Notes: generated by a model not told the origin, from the letters alone. Positions 10,163-20,329 are shown, counted from the first letter of the stretch. The stretch: 64,000 nt of DNA from Candidatus Zixiibacteriota bacterium (GCA_023138975.1 JAGLON010000002.1:62001-126000), one strand, 5' to 3'. A program made the numbers and translations.

Positions 10163-10239
10163 AACTTATATATTAGCTTTCACTATCAACCGTAAAATTG
10201 ACGGCAGGGATACTGAAGTACAGTATTGATTCTGGCGAG

Positions 10240-10267
10240 TTGACAAATTGCGCCTTTTTACTATCTT
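10240..10267 (+). promoter_or_regulatory. Predicted sigma-70 promoter of the cysteine desulfurase-like gene
   Basis: A perfect TTGACA (10240-10245) and TATCTT (10262-10267) are 16 bases apart. This is the same -10 word and spacing as the promoter before the EF-G gene. The predicted start of transcription is near 10275. Confidence 0.65.
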
Positions 10268-10320
10268 ACCAGACAATAAACTAATGACTGATAGATCGCT
10301 TGATTCGAAGGAGCCTTGTG

Positions 10321-11523
10321 ATGGGTGAGTTAATATATTTGGATAACGCGGCAACGTCTTGGCCCAAACCAGACAATGTCTATAAATTTATGATAGATTT
10401 TTACAAAGAGTGCGGAGTTAATCCGGGCAGAAGCGGCTTCGACAAAGCGATTGAGGCGGGAAACGTTGTCGAAGATCTACGAAAACAGCTAACGGCGTTT
10501 TTCGGTGGTGATATTGATTCTCCGGAACGTCTCTGTTTCTCATATAATGCCACTGACGCATTGAACCTTATTATTCAAGGCAGCCTTACTGCCGGTGACC
10601 ATGTAATAACGACTAATCTTGAACATAATTCGGTTATACGACCGATCAATCATATTGTTCGCGACGGCGGAGTTGAATCTACTTTTGTCTCTTGCAATAG
10701 CGAAGGGTTTATTGAGCCCGATGATATCAAGAAAGAAATCAAAAAGAATACCAGATTGGTGATTGTTAATCACGGTTCAAATGTGCTGGGTACAGTACAA
10801 CCAGTTGGTGAAATTGGGGCAATTTGTAAGGAAAAAGGGGTCAGGTTCGCAGTCGATGTCGCCCAGACGGCTGGCATGGTACCGATAAATATGAAAGAGA
10901 TGAATATCGATGTTCTGGCGTTTACCGGTCATAAGTCTCTTATGGGATCTACCGGAATCGGCGGGCTTTGTGTTCGCAAAGATGTCGAGATTAAACCTAC
11001 TCGAAGCGGAGGAACCGGAGTTCGCTCGGCCTATCCATATCATCTGGAAAACTACCCCTATCGGATGGAGTTCGGTACCCCAAATACAGTAGGTATCGCT
11101 TCATTATATGCGGCTCAAAAGTGGATTGCCGAATCCGGCGGCGTGGATAAGATTCATGAGCGTGAAATGAAATTGGCCAAACGTTTGATTGCAGGATTCA
11201 AGAACATCGAGGGTGTAAAAATGTACTGCTGTGATAGCCTTGACAATCACGTCTCAACAATTACCATTACTTTAGACGGGTTAGAGGCCGGCGACGTGGG
11301 GATAATGCTTGATGTAGAATATGATATTGCCACTCGCACCGGACTTCACTGTGCGCCATTGGCCCATAAGCATATTGGGACGATTGATTTACATGGTGGT
11401 GTGAGGTTTGCCATCGGACCCTTCAATACCGAAGCGCATATTGATAGATCTATCGAAGCCATGACTGAAATTTCAGAACAGGCTCAGATTCAAAAACAGC
11501 GTAGAGCCCAAATAAGCAAATAG
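10321..11523 (+). CDS. Cysteine desulfurase-like class V aminotransferase
   Basis: ATG 10321 (400 residues) is preferred over the upstream TTG because AAGGAG ends 7 bases before it. The fold is PLP-dependent class V aminotransferase: YLDNAATSWPKP at the start, the PLP Lys205 in FTGHKSLMGS, and the active-site Cys344 in RTGLHCAPLAHK. The GLHCAPLAHK signature marks a stand-alone family of cysteine desulfurase-like proteins distinct from IscS and SufS. Such enzymes take sulfur from cysteine or selenium from selenocysteine. No iscU, suf or thiI gene is next to it, so its acceptor is unknown. It has its own promoter and terminator. Confidence 0.88.
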   Translation: MGELIYLDNAATSWPKPDNVYKFMIDFYKECGVNPGRSGFDKAIEAGNVVEDLRKQLTAFFGGDIDSPERLCFSYNATDALNLIIQGSLTAGDHVITTNLEHNSVIRPINHIVRDGGVESTFVSCNSEGFIEPDDIKKEIKKNTRLVIVNHGSNVLGTVQPVGEIGAICKEKGVRFAVDVAQTAGMVPINMKEMNIDVLAFTGHKSLMGSTGIGGLCVRKDVEIKPTRSGGTGVRSAYPYHLENYPYRMEFGTPNTVGIASLYAAQKWIAESGGVDKIHEREMKLAKRLIAGFKNIEGVKMYCCDSLDNHVSTITITLDGLEAGDVGIMLDVEYDIATRTGLHCAPLAHKHIGTIDLHGGVRFAIGPFNTEAHIDRSIEAMTEISEQAQIQKQRRAQISK

Positions 11524-11533
11524 CACATTTTTT

Positions 11534-11568
11534 AAACTCCCGCTACTGTTTCTGGCGGGAGTTTTTTT
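11534..11568 (+). terminator. Rho-independent terminator after the cysteine desulfurase-like gene
   Basis: AAACTCCCGC (11534-11543) pairs with GCGGGAGTTT (11555-11564) and runs into seven Ts. Confidence 0.9.
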
Positions 11569-11617
11569 ATCTATGTACTATTTTGATACCAGCATGTCTT
11601 TAGTCTAGTTATTTCTA

Positions 11618-11647
11618 TTGACAATTTGAAGAATAATACGATATTTA
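11618..11647 (+). promoter_or_regulatory. Possible promoter in the 330-bp gap before the hybrid kinase
   Basis: TTGACA (11618-11623) is followed 18 bases later by TATTTA (11642-11647). If used, it gives a leader of about 200 bases before the kinase start at 11854. Apart from this and the upstream terminator, I see nothing else in 11524-11853. Confidence 0.35.
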
Positions 11648-11853
11648 AAAAGTAGAATTACTAAAGTGAAAACCATCACTTGTACACTTCGGCATATCAG
11701 ATACTTAAAAGGCGGGTTGGAAGTGTTCTTGTATAAAAGCGGACAAAAATATCATATTGGTAACTTGCGATTTATCATGCAGTGCCTTAATACTCCACAG
11801 CATAGCTCTAATAGAAGGTATCGATAAAGTCGTAAATAACTGAAAGGTGTGCA

Positions 11854-14667
11854 ATGTCATCGCGGCCACGTGTTTTAATAGTTGAAGACGAACTGATTGT
11901 TGCTCGAAATTTACAGGAGCGGCTTCATAAATTGGGATACGATGTTGCTGAGATCGCATCGACCGGTGAGGAAGCTGTCAGCAGCGCCGGTAAACACCAG
12001 CCTGATATTGTCCTTATGGACATCAGGCTCAAGGGCGATAGGGATGGTATCGATGCAGGTGAGGAAATAAATCAACGAATGGGTATTCCGGTTGTCTATT
12101 TGACTGCCCATACTGATGACAATACTCTTGTCAGAGCGAAGAATACAAATCCGTACGGTTATTTGCTCAAGCCGATTGAAGGCCGGGAACTCAAGGCAAC
12201 AATTGAAATGACTCTCATGAAGCATTCAATGGCGAAAAGGCTTCATGATCGCGAAAGATGGCTTTCCACGATTCTCAGTAGTGTTGGTGAGGCTGTTATT
12301 GTTATTAATTTGGAAAATGAAGTGACCTATGTGAACTCAGCCGCCGAAGTTCTGATAAAAATACGTGCCAACGATACCATCGGTAGAAGTTTTACTCAAA
12401 CGATTCCAATTATGCAAACAGATCCTGAGGACCAATCGGAGCATCCGCTTGAAAAACTAATAGAAAACGGCAGGATTAAGTTGCTTCCTGATGTTTTATT
12501 TTTACAAACGAAAGACAATGTGAGAATTTCTGTAGAAGGCAGAATCTCGCCGTTAACCGACGAGTTAGGGACCGTTACCGGAGCGGTGTTGATTCTAAAA
12601 GATATTACCGAGCGTCGTATTGCAAAAAAGGAACTGTTATATCAACTGGAGTTTGAGAGTCTGATTACAGAAATTTCATCACAGTATATCAGTGTTACCA
12701 GTGACAATATGAATAATGTTATTGACGAAACTCTGGCAAAAGTCGGCAAGTTCACATTAGTTGACCGCACTTATATTTATATGGCAGATTATAAAAATCA
12801 GAGGATGAATTTGGCATATGAGTGGTGCGTTCCCGGAATTAGTCCCTGTCTCAAGAAAATTGAATATAGACCCCTGAGCGAGCATAGGTGGTTTATCGAG
12901 AAGATTACTCAAGAAGATGCGGTCTATATTCCTATTATTTCGGAAATGCCGGAAGAAGCACTCCGGGAAAGAAACGAAATCAGCGCATCGGGAGTTCAGA
13001 CCCTTCTGTGTGTTTCGATTAAGCAGGGGGAGCGTCTAATTGGAATGTTTGGGTTCGATTCGGTAAGTAATGAAAGAGTATGGTCAGAAAGCTCTATAAA
13101 AATGATACAAGTGGTCGGCGACCTTATCGGTGCTGCAATAACGAGGCTTCAGGCGGAAAAAGAATTACGAGAGAATCAGGAGAAATTCAGGAATATCGCG
13201 GAAATGGTTCCCGAAGCGATCTTTGAAGCCGATGAAAAAGGTTACATAACCTTCGTCAATAGGCGTGGATTCGAGTATTTTGGATATCATCCTGAGGAGT
13301 TTTATACCGGGTTTAAAGTTCTAAGTCTGTTTGCCTCTCAAGATCAGGAGAAGGCTCAGGAAGGGTTGATGCGTATATTGGCCGGCGAAAAGCTGGGGGT
13401 TATGGAAATGCAGGTAGTGCGAAAAGACGGCAGTACGTTCCCTGCGACAATTCATACTCAGGCGCAAATACGGCATGGCAAGATAATTGGTATTGGAGGA
13501 CTGATAGTAGATGTCTCCGAGCTAAAGAAACGGGAAAATGAGTACTTGAAGAATCAAAAGCTTGAGTCGATAGGAGTTCTGGCGGGAGGTATCGCACATG
13601 ATTTTAATAATATTTTAACGGCGATTCTGGGAAATATATCTTTGGCCGCTATGGAAGTTGATAGTGAGAGCGAACTATTCGCGATTCTATCTGATGCGGA
13701 AAAAGCCTCAATTCGAGCTCGGGATTTAACCCAGCAGCTGTTGACCTTTTCCGAAGGTGACTCCCCGGTCAAGAAATCTTCATCCATCGCTCATATTATT
13801 AAAGAGTCTACTGAGTTTTGCCTGTTGGGCTCAAATGTCAGATGTGAGTTTTCTCTTCCCGGTGATCTACATCGGGTAAAAATCGATCAATCTCAAATGA
13901 GTCAGGTGATAAGCAACATTATTATTAATGCCGATCAGGCCATGCCGACTGGAGGCAGGATTAGTGTTAGTGCTGAAAACATAGTCATCGAGAATAATTC
14001 GACGCTTTCTCTGGACAATGGCTCATATATAAAGATTACGATTAAAGATAAAGGCGTCGGTATCTCAAAATCTGACATGGATCGGATTTTTGATCCTTTT
14101 TATACGACCAAAGAAGACAACAACGGCATGGGATTGGCGATTGCCTATTCAATTATAAAAAAACACAATGGTGCTATTGATGTTGAATCACAACCGGCTA
14201 TAGGTACGACCTTCTTTATTTATCTGCCCTCTACAACAGAGGGCAAACAAATGGGTACATCTCAATCGATTTCACATACGGCGGGAGCAGGCAGAATACT
14301 AATTATGGATGACGAGGCGGGAGTCCGCAAGCTTGCCGGACGGGTATTAAAAAAATTAGGGTATGATGTAGATTGCGTTTCCGATGGTGAGGAAGCGGTC
14401 ATCTTGTATAAAGAAGCGAAGGAAAAGAATTGGCCATTCGATTTGATAATTATGGATTTGACGATCCCGGGAGGGATGGGAGGCAAAGATGCGCTTGCGG
14501 TAATACAACAGATTGACCCGCAAGTGAAAGCAATTGTCTCCAGCGGTTATTCCAATGATCCTGTAATGGGTAACCATAAAGCATACGGATTCAAGGCTTG
14601 CGTTGTTAAGCCGTACCGTCCCAACAAATTGGCTAATGTGATAGCTGAAGTTTTATCCGGTAAATAG
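11854..14667 (+). CDS. Hybrid sensor histidine kinase (REC-PAS-GAF-PAS-HisKA-HATPase-REC)
   Basis: A 937-residue soluble multi-domain kinase with no transmembrane segment. Rough domain order: receiver 5-120 (VEDE, IVLMDIRL, LLKPIEG), PAS 130-265, GAF 275-435, PAS 440-560 (EADEKGYITFVNRRG), dimerisation/phosphoacceptor helix at about 570 (GGIAHDFNNILTAI), ATPase at about 690-790 (NIIINADQAMP, DKGVGI, GMGLAIAYSI), then a C-terminal receiver 810-937 (IIMDLTIPGGMGG). The two receivers bracketing the kinase suggest a phosphorelay. It has no DNA-binding output domain and no cognate regulator next to it. It converges on the phosphate operon, but nothing in the sequence links it to phosphate sensing. 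Confidence 0.9.
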   Translation: MSSRPRVLIVEDELIVARNLQERLHKLGYDVAEIASTGEEAVSSAGKHQPDIVLMDIRLKGDRDGIDAGEEINQRMGIPVVYLTAHTDDNTLVRAKNTNPYGYLLKPIEGRELKATIEMTLMKHSMAKRLHDRERWLSTILSSVGEAVIVINLENEVTYVNSAAEVLIKIRANDTIGRSFTQTIPIMQTDPEDQSEHPLEKLIENGRIKLLPDVLFLQTKDNVRISVEGRISPLTDELGTVTGAVLILKDITERRIAKKELLYQLEFESLITEISSQYISVTSDNMNNVIDETLAKVGKFTLVDRTYIYMADYKNQRMNLAYEWCVPGISPCLKKIEYRPLSEHRWFIEKITQEDAVYIPIISEMPEEALRERNEISASGVQTLLCVSIKQGERLIGMFGFDSVSNERVWSESSIKMIQVVGDLIGAAITRLQAEKELRENQEKFRNIAEMVPEAIFEADEKGYITFVNRRGFEYFGYHPEEFYTGFKVLSLFASQDQEKAQEGLMRILAGEKLGVMEMQVVRKDGSTFPATIHTQAQIRHGKIIGIGGLIVDVSELKKRENEYLKNQKLESIGVLAGGIAHDFNNILTAILGNISLAAMEVDSESELFAILSDAEKASIRARDLTQQLLTFSEGDSPVKKSSSIAHIIKESTEFCLLGSNVRCEFSLPGDLHRVKIDQSQMSQVISNIIINADQAMPTGGRISVSAENIVIENNSTLSLDNGSYIKITIKDKGVGISKSDMDRIFDPFYTTKEDNNGMGLAIAYSIIKKHNGAIDVESQPAIGTTFFIYLPSTTEGKQMGTSQSISHTAGAGRILIMDDEAGVRKLAGRVLKKLGYDVDCVSDGEEAVILYKEAKEKNWPFDLIIMDLTIPGGMGGKDALAVIQQIDPQVKAIVSSGYSNDPVMGNHKAYGFKACVVKPYRPNKLANVIAEVLSGK

Positions 14668-14675
14668 ATTAGTTC

Positions 14676-14712
14676 TAAAAAAAGAAAAGGATTTGACACC
14701 GCCATCAAATCC
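14676..14712 (-). terminator. Terminator of the pst-phoU operon
   Basis: GGATTTGA (14689-14696) pairs with TCAAATCC (14705-14712) around an 8-base loop. Read on the minus strand, the stem is followed by a T-rich run (TTTTCTTTTTTT), so it ends transcripts coming from phoU. It may also help to stop the convergent kinase gene. Confidence 0.75.
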
Positions 14713-14732
14713 ATTCTTAAATGCAGCAATAA

Positions 14733-15401
14733 TTATTTATTCATGTTTTCACCCTGATGCCGGACAATCTCCCCGTTGACCATATAAATAACATCCTCTG
14801 CTATATTCGTGGCATGATCGGCTATCCGTTCCAGATGACGGGCAATGTTGCGCAGACCCATGAAATAGGCCGCATGTTCACTGTTCTTGCGAATCATATC
14901 TATCGCTGATTTATTAGCCTTATGATACATGCTGTCCATGATATCGTCTTTTTGACAAATAAGAAAAGCCTTCTCGGGACTCATATCAACGAGCGCGTCG
15001 ACGCTTTCCCGAACCATTTCAACGGCCAGATCAAGCATACCGTTTAAATCAAAGGGAACCTCATGTAATGATGAGTTAGCTAATTCCGGAGTAAGTTCAG
15101 CAATGTTAACAGCGAGATCGCCAATTCGCTCTAAATCACTATTAATTTTCAGCGCGGCGATAATAAAACGTAAGTCGATAGCAACCGGTTGATGAAGGGC
15201 AAGTATCTTCAAACATTCTTCCTCAAGCTCAACTTCGTTTTGGTCTATTTCAAAATCACGCTTAATTACTTCCTTCGCCAGATCAGTATCACGATCGGTA
15301 ACTGCCTTTACCGCAAGGCGAAGATTCTCCTCAACCATTGTGGTCAGGTGCATTACTTTTTTATTGAGTGTTATTATCTCTTTACGAAAATGCTTTGTCA
15401 T
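14733..15401 (-). CDS. phoU: Phosphate signalling protein PhoU
   Basis: A 222-residue all-helical protein of normal PhoU length, made of two three-helix repeats. PhoU hallmarks are visible: NSDLERIGDLAVNIAE in the first half and ARHLERIADHATNIAEDVIY in the second, which form the metal-binding motifs. PhoU links the Pst transporter to the PhoR kinase and keeps the Pho response off when phosphate is plentiful. It is the last gene of the operon, 12 bases after pstB, and is followed by a terminator. Confidence 0.96.
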   Translation of the reverse strand: MTKHFRKEIITLNKKVMHLTTMVEENLRLAVKAVTDRDTDLAKEVIKRDFEIDQNEVELEEECLKILALHQPVAIDLRFIIAALKINSDLERIGDLAVNIAELTPELANSSLHEVPFDLNGMLDLAVEMVRESVDALVDMSPEKAFLICQKDDIMDSMYHKANKSAIDMIRKNSEHAAYFMGLRNIARHLERIADHATNIAEDVIYMVNGEIVRHQGENMNK

Positions 15402-15413
15402 GATAATTCTTTC

Positions 15414-16247
15414 TCATCCAAATCGTCCGGTAATATAATCCTCAGTTTTTTTCTTGTCGGGATTAGTGAATATTCGTTTAGTCAGGCCACACTCAATCAT
15501 TTTACCTTCAAAGAAAAATGCTGTCGTATCGGAAACTCGAGCCGCTTGCTGCATATTATGCGTTACAATAACAATCGTGTAGTCTTTTTTCAACTCGGCG
15601 ATTAAATCTTCTATTTTTGATGTTGAAATCGGATCAAGTGCGGATGCCGGTTCGTCCATCAAGAGGACTTCCGGTCTGACTGCCAGGGCTCGGGCAATAC
15701 AAAGACGCTGCTGCTGACCGCCGGATAGCATAAGGGCGCTGTTATCGAGTTTGTCTTTTACTTCATCCCAAAGAAACGCTCTCTTCAAGGTTTCCTCGAC
15801 AGCCGAGGCAATTAACTCTTTATCCTTAATTCCGTTGACTTTTAATCCATAAGCAACATTTTCCCGGATTGATTTAGGGAATGGATTAGATTTCTGAAAA
15901 ACCATACCGATCCGTGTGCGCAGAGAGGAAATCTCTTTTATGTCGGAATAGATATCCTGTCCGTCGAGTTTGATTGAACCGCTGACTTGAGTGCCGGGAA
16001 TGGTATCATTCATACGGTTCAAGGTCCGAATAAAGGTTGACTTGCCGCATCCGGATGGGCCAATGAGAGCAAAAACCTGCTTTTCCAGAATGTCAAGCGT
16101 GACATGATGAAGAGCTTGATTGGTTCCGTAGAAAAAATCAAGATCCTTGACAGAGATTTTAATTCTATGTTCACTACTGGGCATTTTTTTTACTTCTGAA
16201 TCTTCTTCCGGTACGAGTAAAATCGAATCCGATGAATCCTTATTCAT
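15414..16247 (-). CDS. pstB: Phosphate ABC transporter ATP-binding protein PstB
   Basis: A 277-residue ABC ATPase. Walker A is GPSGCGKST, the signature is [15 protein letters not shown], and Walker B is [12 protein letters not shown]. The phosphate-specific features include [10 protein letters not shown] near the start and [17 protein letters not shown]. The protein carries about 25 extra N-terminal residues before the usual PstB start ([12 protein letters not shown]). It powers the PstCA channel. The gene overlaps pstA by 8 bases and precedes phoU by 12, showing tight co-expression. Confidence 0.97.
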   Translation of the reverse strand: MNKDSSDSILLVPEEDSEVKKMPSSEHRIKISVKDLDFFYGTNQALHHVTLDILEKQVFALIGPSGCGKSTFIRTLNRMNDTIPGTQVSGSIKLDGQDIYSDIKEISSLRTRIGMVFQKSNPFPKSIRENVAYGLKVNGIKDKELIASAVEETLKRAFLWDEVKDKLDNSALMLSGGQQQRLCIARALAVRPEVLLMDEPASALDPISTSKIEDLIAELKKDYTIVIVTHNMQQAARVSDTTAFFFEGKMIECGLTKRIFTNPDKKKTEDYITGRFG

Positions 16248-17199
16248 TTCTAACCCTCATCCGCATTCTTGAGCGGATATAGATCGCTATAAAGTTCAAT
16301 AAAAAGGTTAACACGAGCAGAACTAACACTGTTCCATAGAGAATTGGTTTAGTCTTTTCCACATCCGGTGATTGCGTTGCCATAACAAAAATGTGGTACC
16401 CGAGCTCCATAAATTGGTCGTTTAGTTTACTGGGTAAGTAAGGTAGATAATATGCGGCTCCGGTAAACATAATAGGTGCAACCTCACCGGCCCCACGGCT
16501 GATTGCTAAAATACCACCGGTCAAAATACCGGGCAGAGCCTGGGGGATAATAATCCTCCAGATTGTTTGCAGCTTGGTTGCGCCAAGTGCATAGCTGGCT
16601 TCCTTCAACTCACGGGGAATAGTACGCAGTGCTTCTTCGGTAGAAACGATTACAACCGGCAGAGTAAGGATCGAAAGCGTCAGTGAGGCCCAGATAATGG
16701 CTGGCTGTCCCCAGACCGGGCGTCCGGGCTCTGAAAACAAAACATCAATCCCATTTCCGATAAAACCGATAAAAAAGCCGAGCCCAAATAATCCGAAAAC
16801 GATTGAAGGAACGCCGGCCAGATTGTTGATAGCCAGTCGAATAATTCGGGTCACAAATGAATCCGGACGAGTGTATTCATGCAGATATATGGCGGTCAAA
16901 ACTCCAATAGGGATGACCGCGATAGTCATTAGGAGCACCAACATAACCGTTCCGAATATTGCCGGGAAAATACCGCCTTCCTCCATACCATTTTGCGGAG
17001 GCTGTGTTAGAAAATCTAAACTGATGATACCGATACCGTTTAATACGATATTACCGAGTATGACAGATAGTATTAGCACAATCACAAGCACGGCAGCCAA
17101 AGTTAACCCTTTGGGAATCACTCCGCTGGCCTTTGTCTTGAATTTCAATTCAGTGTCAAAGTAGGTTGAACGGGCAAAATCAGTCATAGATGATTTCAT
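16240..17199 (-). CDS. pstA: Phosphate ABC transporter permease PstA
   Basis: A 319-residue inner-membrane permease with six predicted spans. The ABC-permease loop that docks PstB reads [20 protein letters not shown]. Typical PstA features include LPYLP and YLHEYTRP. It forms the phosphate channel with PstC. The start overlaps the pstC stop by 4 bases and the end overlaps pstB by 8, so the permeases and ATPase are translationally coupled. Confidence 0.96.
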   Translation of the reverse strand: MKSSMTDFARSTYFDTELKFKTKASGVIPKGLTLAAVLVIVLILSVILGNIVLNGIGIISLDFLTQPPQNGMEEGGIFPAIFGTVMLVLLMTIAVIPIGVLTAIYLHEYTRPDSFVTRIIRLAINNLAGVPSIVFGLFGLGFFIGFIGNGIDVLFSEPGRPVWGQPAIIWASLTLSILTLPVVIVSTEEALRTIPRELKEASYALGATKLQTIWRIIIPQALPGILTGGILAISRGAGEVAPIMFTGAAYYLPYLPSKLNDQFMELGYHIFVMATQSPDVEKTKPILYGTVLVLLVLTFLLNFIAIYIRSRMRMRVRNE

Positions 17200-18155
17200 A
17201 CTGTTTTCCCCTGCAAGCGTTCTTTGAGCCGACGGAGTACAAAGTCACCGCCCATATTGACAAAAAACGTGAATATGAACAACAGAGTGCCGAGGAAAAA
17301 TATAACGTTGTAATGTGCGCTTCCGAATACTACTTCAGCCAATTCCGCGGCTATTGTCGCTGATATGGTGCGAATAGAGTCGGTAATGCTTCCCGAAATT
17401 ATCGCGGCGTTACCCGATGCCATAAGGACGATCATTGTCTCGCCAATGGCTCGGCCAAACCCGAGAACAATTCCGGCTGCAATGCCCGGTAAGGCAGTTG
17501 GCAATACTACTGTAAGGGATACTTGCCAGGGGCTTGCTCCCAATGCCAGGGCTGCATCGCGGAGTGATTGCGGAACCGAGGTCATGGCGTCTTCGGCCAT
17601 TGTGAAGATAATCGGAATGACTGCTATGCCCAACGCAATGCCTGCATTTATAGCATTTAGTCGATAAGTAAAGCCGAAAAAATCCTGCAAAAATGTTGCC
17701 AGCACAATTAATGCGAAAAAGCCTAAAACGACTGAGGGTATACCGGCTAAAAGCTCGATAATTGGTTTTATCATTTCACGCATGCGCCGCGACGCGAATT
17801 CGGCCGAATATATGGCTGCGCCGACGCCAAGTGGTATTGCAAACAGCATTGCCACGAGAGCTGCCTTAATGGTGCCAATAAAAAGCGGGAGAAGTGAGTA
17901 TTTGGGAATATCAGAATTAGGCTGCCAGGACCATTTTGGTTCACGGCCTTCAATATATTCCTGCTTGAAAGTCATTTTGTTAAGACTTGCTTCTTCCTGA
18001 ATTTCCGCATCGTAGAAAATTGGAACTGATTCTTTAAAAATAAAAGTAAATATCAGCATAATCGCCAACAATGCCGCAAAAGCGGTTACGGCGATAATTT
18101 TCTCACCCAAAAATTCCTTGATTCTTGATTTGGGTTTAAAGTTCATCTGCTTCAT
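17196..18155 (-). CDS. pstC: Phosphate ABC transporter permease PstC
   Basis: A 319-residue permease. The first span is near residues 18-42, followed by a periplasmic loop of about 45 residues, then five more spans. The coupling loop is MTSVPQSLRDAALALGASPW, with LGFGRAIGETM behind it, as in PstC proteins. It pairs with PstA. A 76-base gap containing a strong hairpin separates it from pstS, while it overlaps pstA by 4 bases. Confidence 0.96.
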   Translation of the reverse strand: MKQMNFKPKSRIKEFLGEKIIAVTAFAALLAIMLIFTFIFKESVPIFYDAEIQEEASLNKMTFKQEYIEGREPKWSWQPNSDIPKYSLLPLFIGTIKAALVAMLFAIPLGVGAAIYSAEFASRRMREMIKPIIELLAGIPSVVLGFFALIVLATFLQDFFGFTYRLNAINAGIALGIAVIPIIFTMAEDAMTSVPQSLRDAALALGASPWQVSLTVVLPTALPGIAAGIVLGFGRAIGETMIVLMASGNAAIISGSITDSIRTISATIAAELAEVVFGSAHYNVIFFLGTLLFIFTFFVNMGGDFVLRRLKERLQGKTV

Positions 18156-18178
18156 AGTTGTTTTCTTTCAAGTACATA

Positions 18179-18204
18179 AGAGTAAGGGATAAACCCCTTA
18201 CTCT
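18179..18204 (-). promoter_or_regulatory. Intercistronic hairpin between pstS and pstC
   Basis: AGAGTAAGGG (18179-18188) and CCCTTACTCT (18195-18204) form a perfect 10-bp stem with a 6-base loop. On the minus strand no T run follows. It is more likely an RNA-stabilising or partial attenuator element that leaves more pstS than pstC message, as is common in such operons. This role is inferred from structure and place only. Confidence 0.6.
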
Positions 18205-18231
18205 CGTGCATTCCGCTCAAAGGAAGAGCAA

Positions 18232-19059
18232 TTATTTTTTTGGCAAAGGTACATAATCCACATCTTCGGCTACTTGTTGTCCTTTATCAGATAACGCCCA
18301 GTCCAAAAGTTTCTTCAGTTCGCCGGTAGGCTCGCTGCTGAAAAACCAATACAGTTCACGGGAGATAGGATACGTTCCCGAAGAAACTGACTCGGAGGTT
18401 GGGATGACAGCCTTAGTTGTATCATCCTTTTTTACTGCCACAAACTTTACACCTTTAGCCCAGGCAATACCGCCGTAACCGATCCCCCATTTGTCCTTAG
18501 CTACCGCATTGACAACAGCCGCAGTGCCGGGGAGGGTCTGAGTGCGATCAGCGTAGTCTTCTCTATCTAAAACTTGTTTTTTAAAAAAGGCGTATGTTCC
18601 GGAATTGTTTTCACGACCGTAAATAATTATTAAATGATCTGGTCCACCGACTTCTTTCCAGTTAGTGATTGCGTCAGTATAAATACCTTTTAATTGTGCC
18701 AGCGACAGTTCTTTGATAGGCATGTCCTTGTTTATGAAAACAGCAATACCATCCAGAGCAACCGAGTATCGAACTGGTTTGAAACCTTTCTTCTCGGCGA
18801 GCTTATACTCTTTGGCTTTCATATCGCGCGACGCCTCACAGATATCAGTGGTTCCATTTAGCAATGCGGCAATACCGGTGCCGGAGCCGCCCCCGGAAAC
18901 TTGAATTACAGTACCGGGATTCTTTTTCATGTACTCTTCGGCCCAACGCTGTCCTAATCGAACAAGCGTATCAGAACCTTTTATCGTGATCGTACTACCG
19001 GCGGTGATAACACTTACCGCGAGCAGAATCATCATTGATACTAAAATTAAATTCTTCAT
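18232..19059 (-). CDS. pstS: Phosphate-binding periplasmic protein PstS
   Basis: A 275-residue solute-binding protein. The signal peptide is MKNLILVSMMILLAVSVITA. The mature start, TITIKGSDTLVRLGQRWAEE, and the phosphate-binding loops (SGGGSGTGIAALLNG, SRDMKAKE, RENNSGTYAFF) are those of PstS-type proteins. It captures phosphate in the periplasm and hands it to PstCA. It has AGGGAGG upstream and lies 57 bases after the porin gene on the same strand, so porin and PstS are probably co-transcribed. Confidence 0.95.
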   Translation of the reverse strand: MKNLILVSMMILLAVSVITAGSTITIKGSDTLVRLGQRWAEEYMKKNPGTVIQVSGGGSGTGIAALLNGTTDICEASRDMKAKEYKLAEKKGFKPVRYSVALDGIAVFINKDMPIKELSLAQLKGIYTDAITNWKEVGGPDHLIIIYGRENNSGTYAFFKKQVLDREDYADRTQTLPGTAAVVNAVAKDKWGIGYGGIAWAKGVKFVAVKKDDTTKAVIPTSESVSSGTYPISRELYWFFSSEPTGELKKLLDWALSDKGQQVAEDVDYVPLPKK

Positions 19060-19116
19060 TTTTTCCTCCCTAACGGGTATTTGTTTCGACTCTTTTGCGT
19101 AACTATATCCCGGTTA

Positions 19117-20232
19117 TTATTTGAATTTCAATTGTAGATCAACCTGAATGCGTGAAAAATCCTTCTGTGTCGTATCTTCAAGCCCGGTTTGGTTGATAAA
19201 GTAATTTACACCAATAAACGTATTAGGAGCTATCGCTACCGATCCGCCCATCACATGGCCCTTGGCATCCGTGCCGCCACCGCGGAAATCAGAACTTGTG
19301 TATATTCCTACAACAGCGTCTTTTTCAACATTTCGGTAGTTGTAACGAACCTCCCATGAGCCGGTTTTTTTAGCCTTACCGACTCGAAAGCCAACCAGCC
19401 AGCCGGTATTGAGGCTATCGGCAGCTGTATTAGTAACAAAATCGCCCATAATCATAACGGGTATTTTATCAAAAGTGTGAGTGAATTCAGCGAATGCCTC
19501 AAATAGCTCGTAACCGTTGGCGTAAACGGTAGAAGTATCAGTTCCTGAAATAAATTCCTTGGTACTGTTGCCCATGGCATCGTCCGTATCATAAAACGGA
19601 GCGAACTCTTTGGCGTTTCCATAATAGTAATAACCGCCGCCGATGGCAAAACTGGATTTCCTCTCGTTAAACTTTGTTCGTAGAGTTCCCTGACCGACCG
19701 CGAGATATGAGTCTTTGTCGGAAGACCGTTCCTCAATCCAGAGGCCACCACCAACTAAGTTTAATGACATCTGTGAATAGTCATGATTGTACTTGAGAAC
19801 TCCGCCTTCCGGATTCCAGTCACCGTCCCATATGAGTTCAGATTTTCCGGGCTTGAAAAACGGGTTTTTAAATTTGCCGCCTATCAGCGTTAAACCTTTT
19901 ACCTGTGGGTGTTTTGCTTTAAAGTAAGCCAGATCAAGAACAATACTTTTGCTGGAAAACCCATTATCTAAAGTCTGATTGGTAGATATCGGATCATTGG
20001 AACCGGTAGCCAACTGAATACCAATGTTTGTGTAATCTGAAGCTTTGGCAAAAATTCCAAAACGGGTTCGAATGCGATGACGCGTACGAGTATCAGCATC
20101 TTTATCTTTTTTGATCATTTCATGTCGGTAACGAAGATCCCCTTTGACCTTGATGTTTTCCGTCCAATCGCCAGCTGAGACGGATGAAATCAGGAACGCG
20201 GCCGCGATAATTGTGAGAACCGCTTTTTTCAT
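19117..20232 (-). CDS. Outer-membrane porin, probably phosphate-related
   Basis: I choose ATG 20232 (371 residues) because AAAGGAG lies just upstream and the product then begins with a clean signal peptide (MKKAVLTIIAAAFLISSVSAG). A longer start at 20295 would bury it. The mature protein is rich in alternating beta strands with many Tyr and Gly residues and ends in the aromatic-type strand VDLQLKF K, as expected for a beta barrel. It resembles putative porins (Porin_5/OprP-like). Its position directly before pstS and behind a Pho-box-like array suggests that it lets phosphate or other anions across the outer membrane. Substrate is inference. Confidence 0.8.
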   Translation of the reverse strand: MKKAVLTIIAAAFLISSVSAGDWTENIKVKGDLRYRHEMIKKDKDADTRTRHRIRTRFGIFAKASDYTNIGIQLATGSNDPISTNQTLDNGFSSKSIVLDLAYFKAKHPQVKGLTLIGGKFKNPFFKPGKSELIWDGDWNPEGGVLKYNHDYSQMSLNLVGGGLWIEERSSDKDSYLAVGQGTLRTKFNERKSSFAIGGGYYYYGNAKEFAPFYDTDDAMGNSTKEFISGTDTSTVYANGYELFEAFAEFTHTFDKIPVMIMGDFVTNTAADSLNTGWLVGFRVGKAKKTGSWEVRYNYRNVEKDAVVGIYTSSDFRGGGTDAKGHVMGGSVAIAPNTFIGVNYFINQTGLEDTTQKDFSRIQVDLQLKFK

Positions 20233-20301
20233 TTCAATACTCCTTTTAGATATCAAGAGACACTCCTCCCAAAGTTTCTTTGACTGAGGAAACAACAGTT
20301 T

Positions 20302-20329
20302 TGTTAGGATAATGTTAGAGGAAGATTAG
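20302..20329 (-). promoter_or_regulatory. Candidate Pho box (three direct repeats, 11-bp period)
   Basis: On the plus strand TGTTAG (20302-20307), TGTTAG (20313-20318) and GATTAG (20324-20329) recur with an exact 11-bp period. Read on the minus strand this is CTAATC, CTAACA, CTAACA, the layout of PhoB/PhoP binding sites, which are also 11-bp direct repeats. It lies 70-97 bases upstream of the porin start. I see no good -10 box just downstream. Confidence 0.55.

Noticed and set aside
11854..14667. Hybrid kinase as the missing PhoB
   Set aside because: Its receivers have no DNA-binding output domain, so it cannot replace PhoB.
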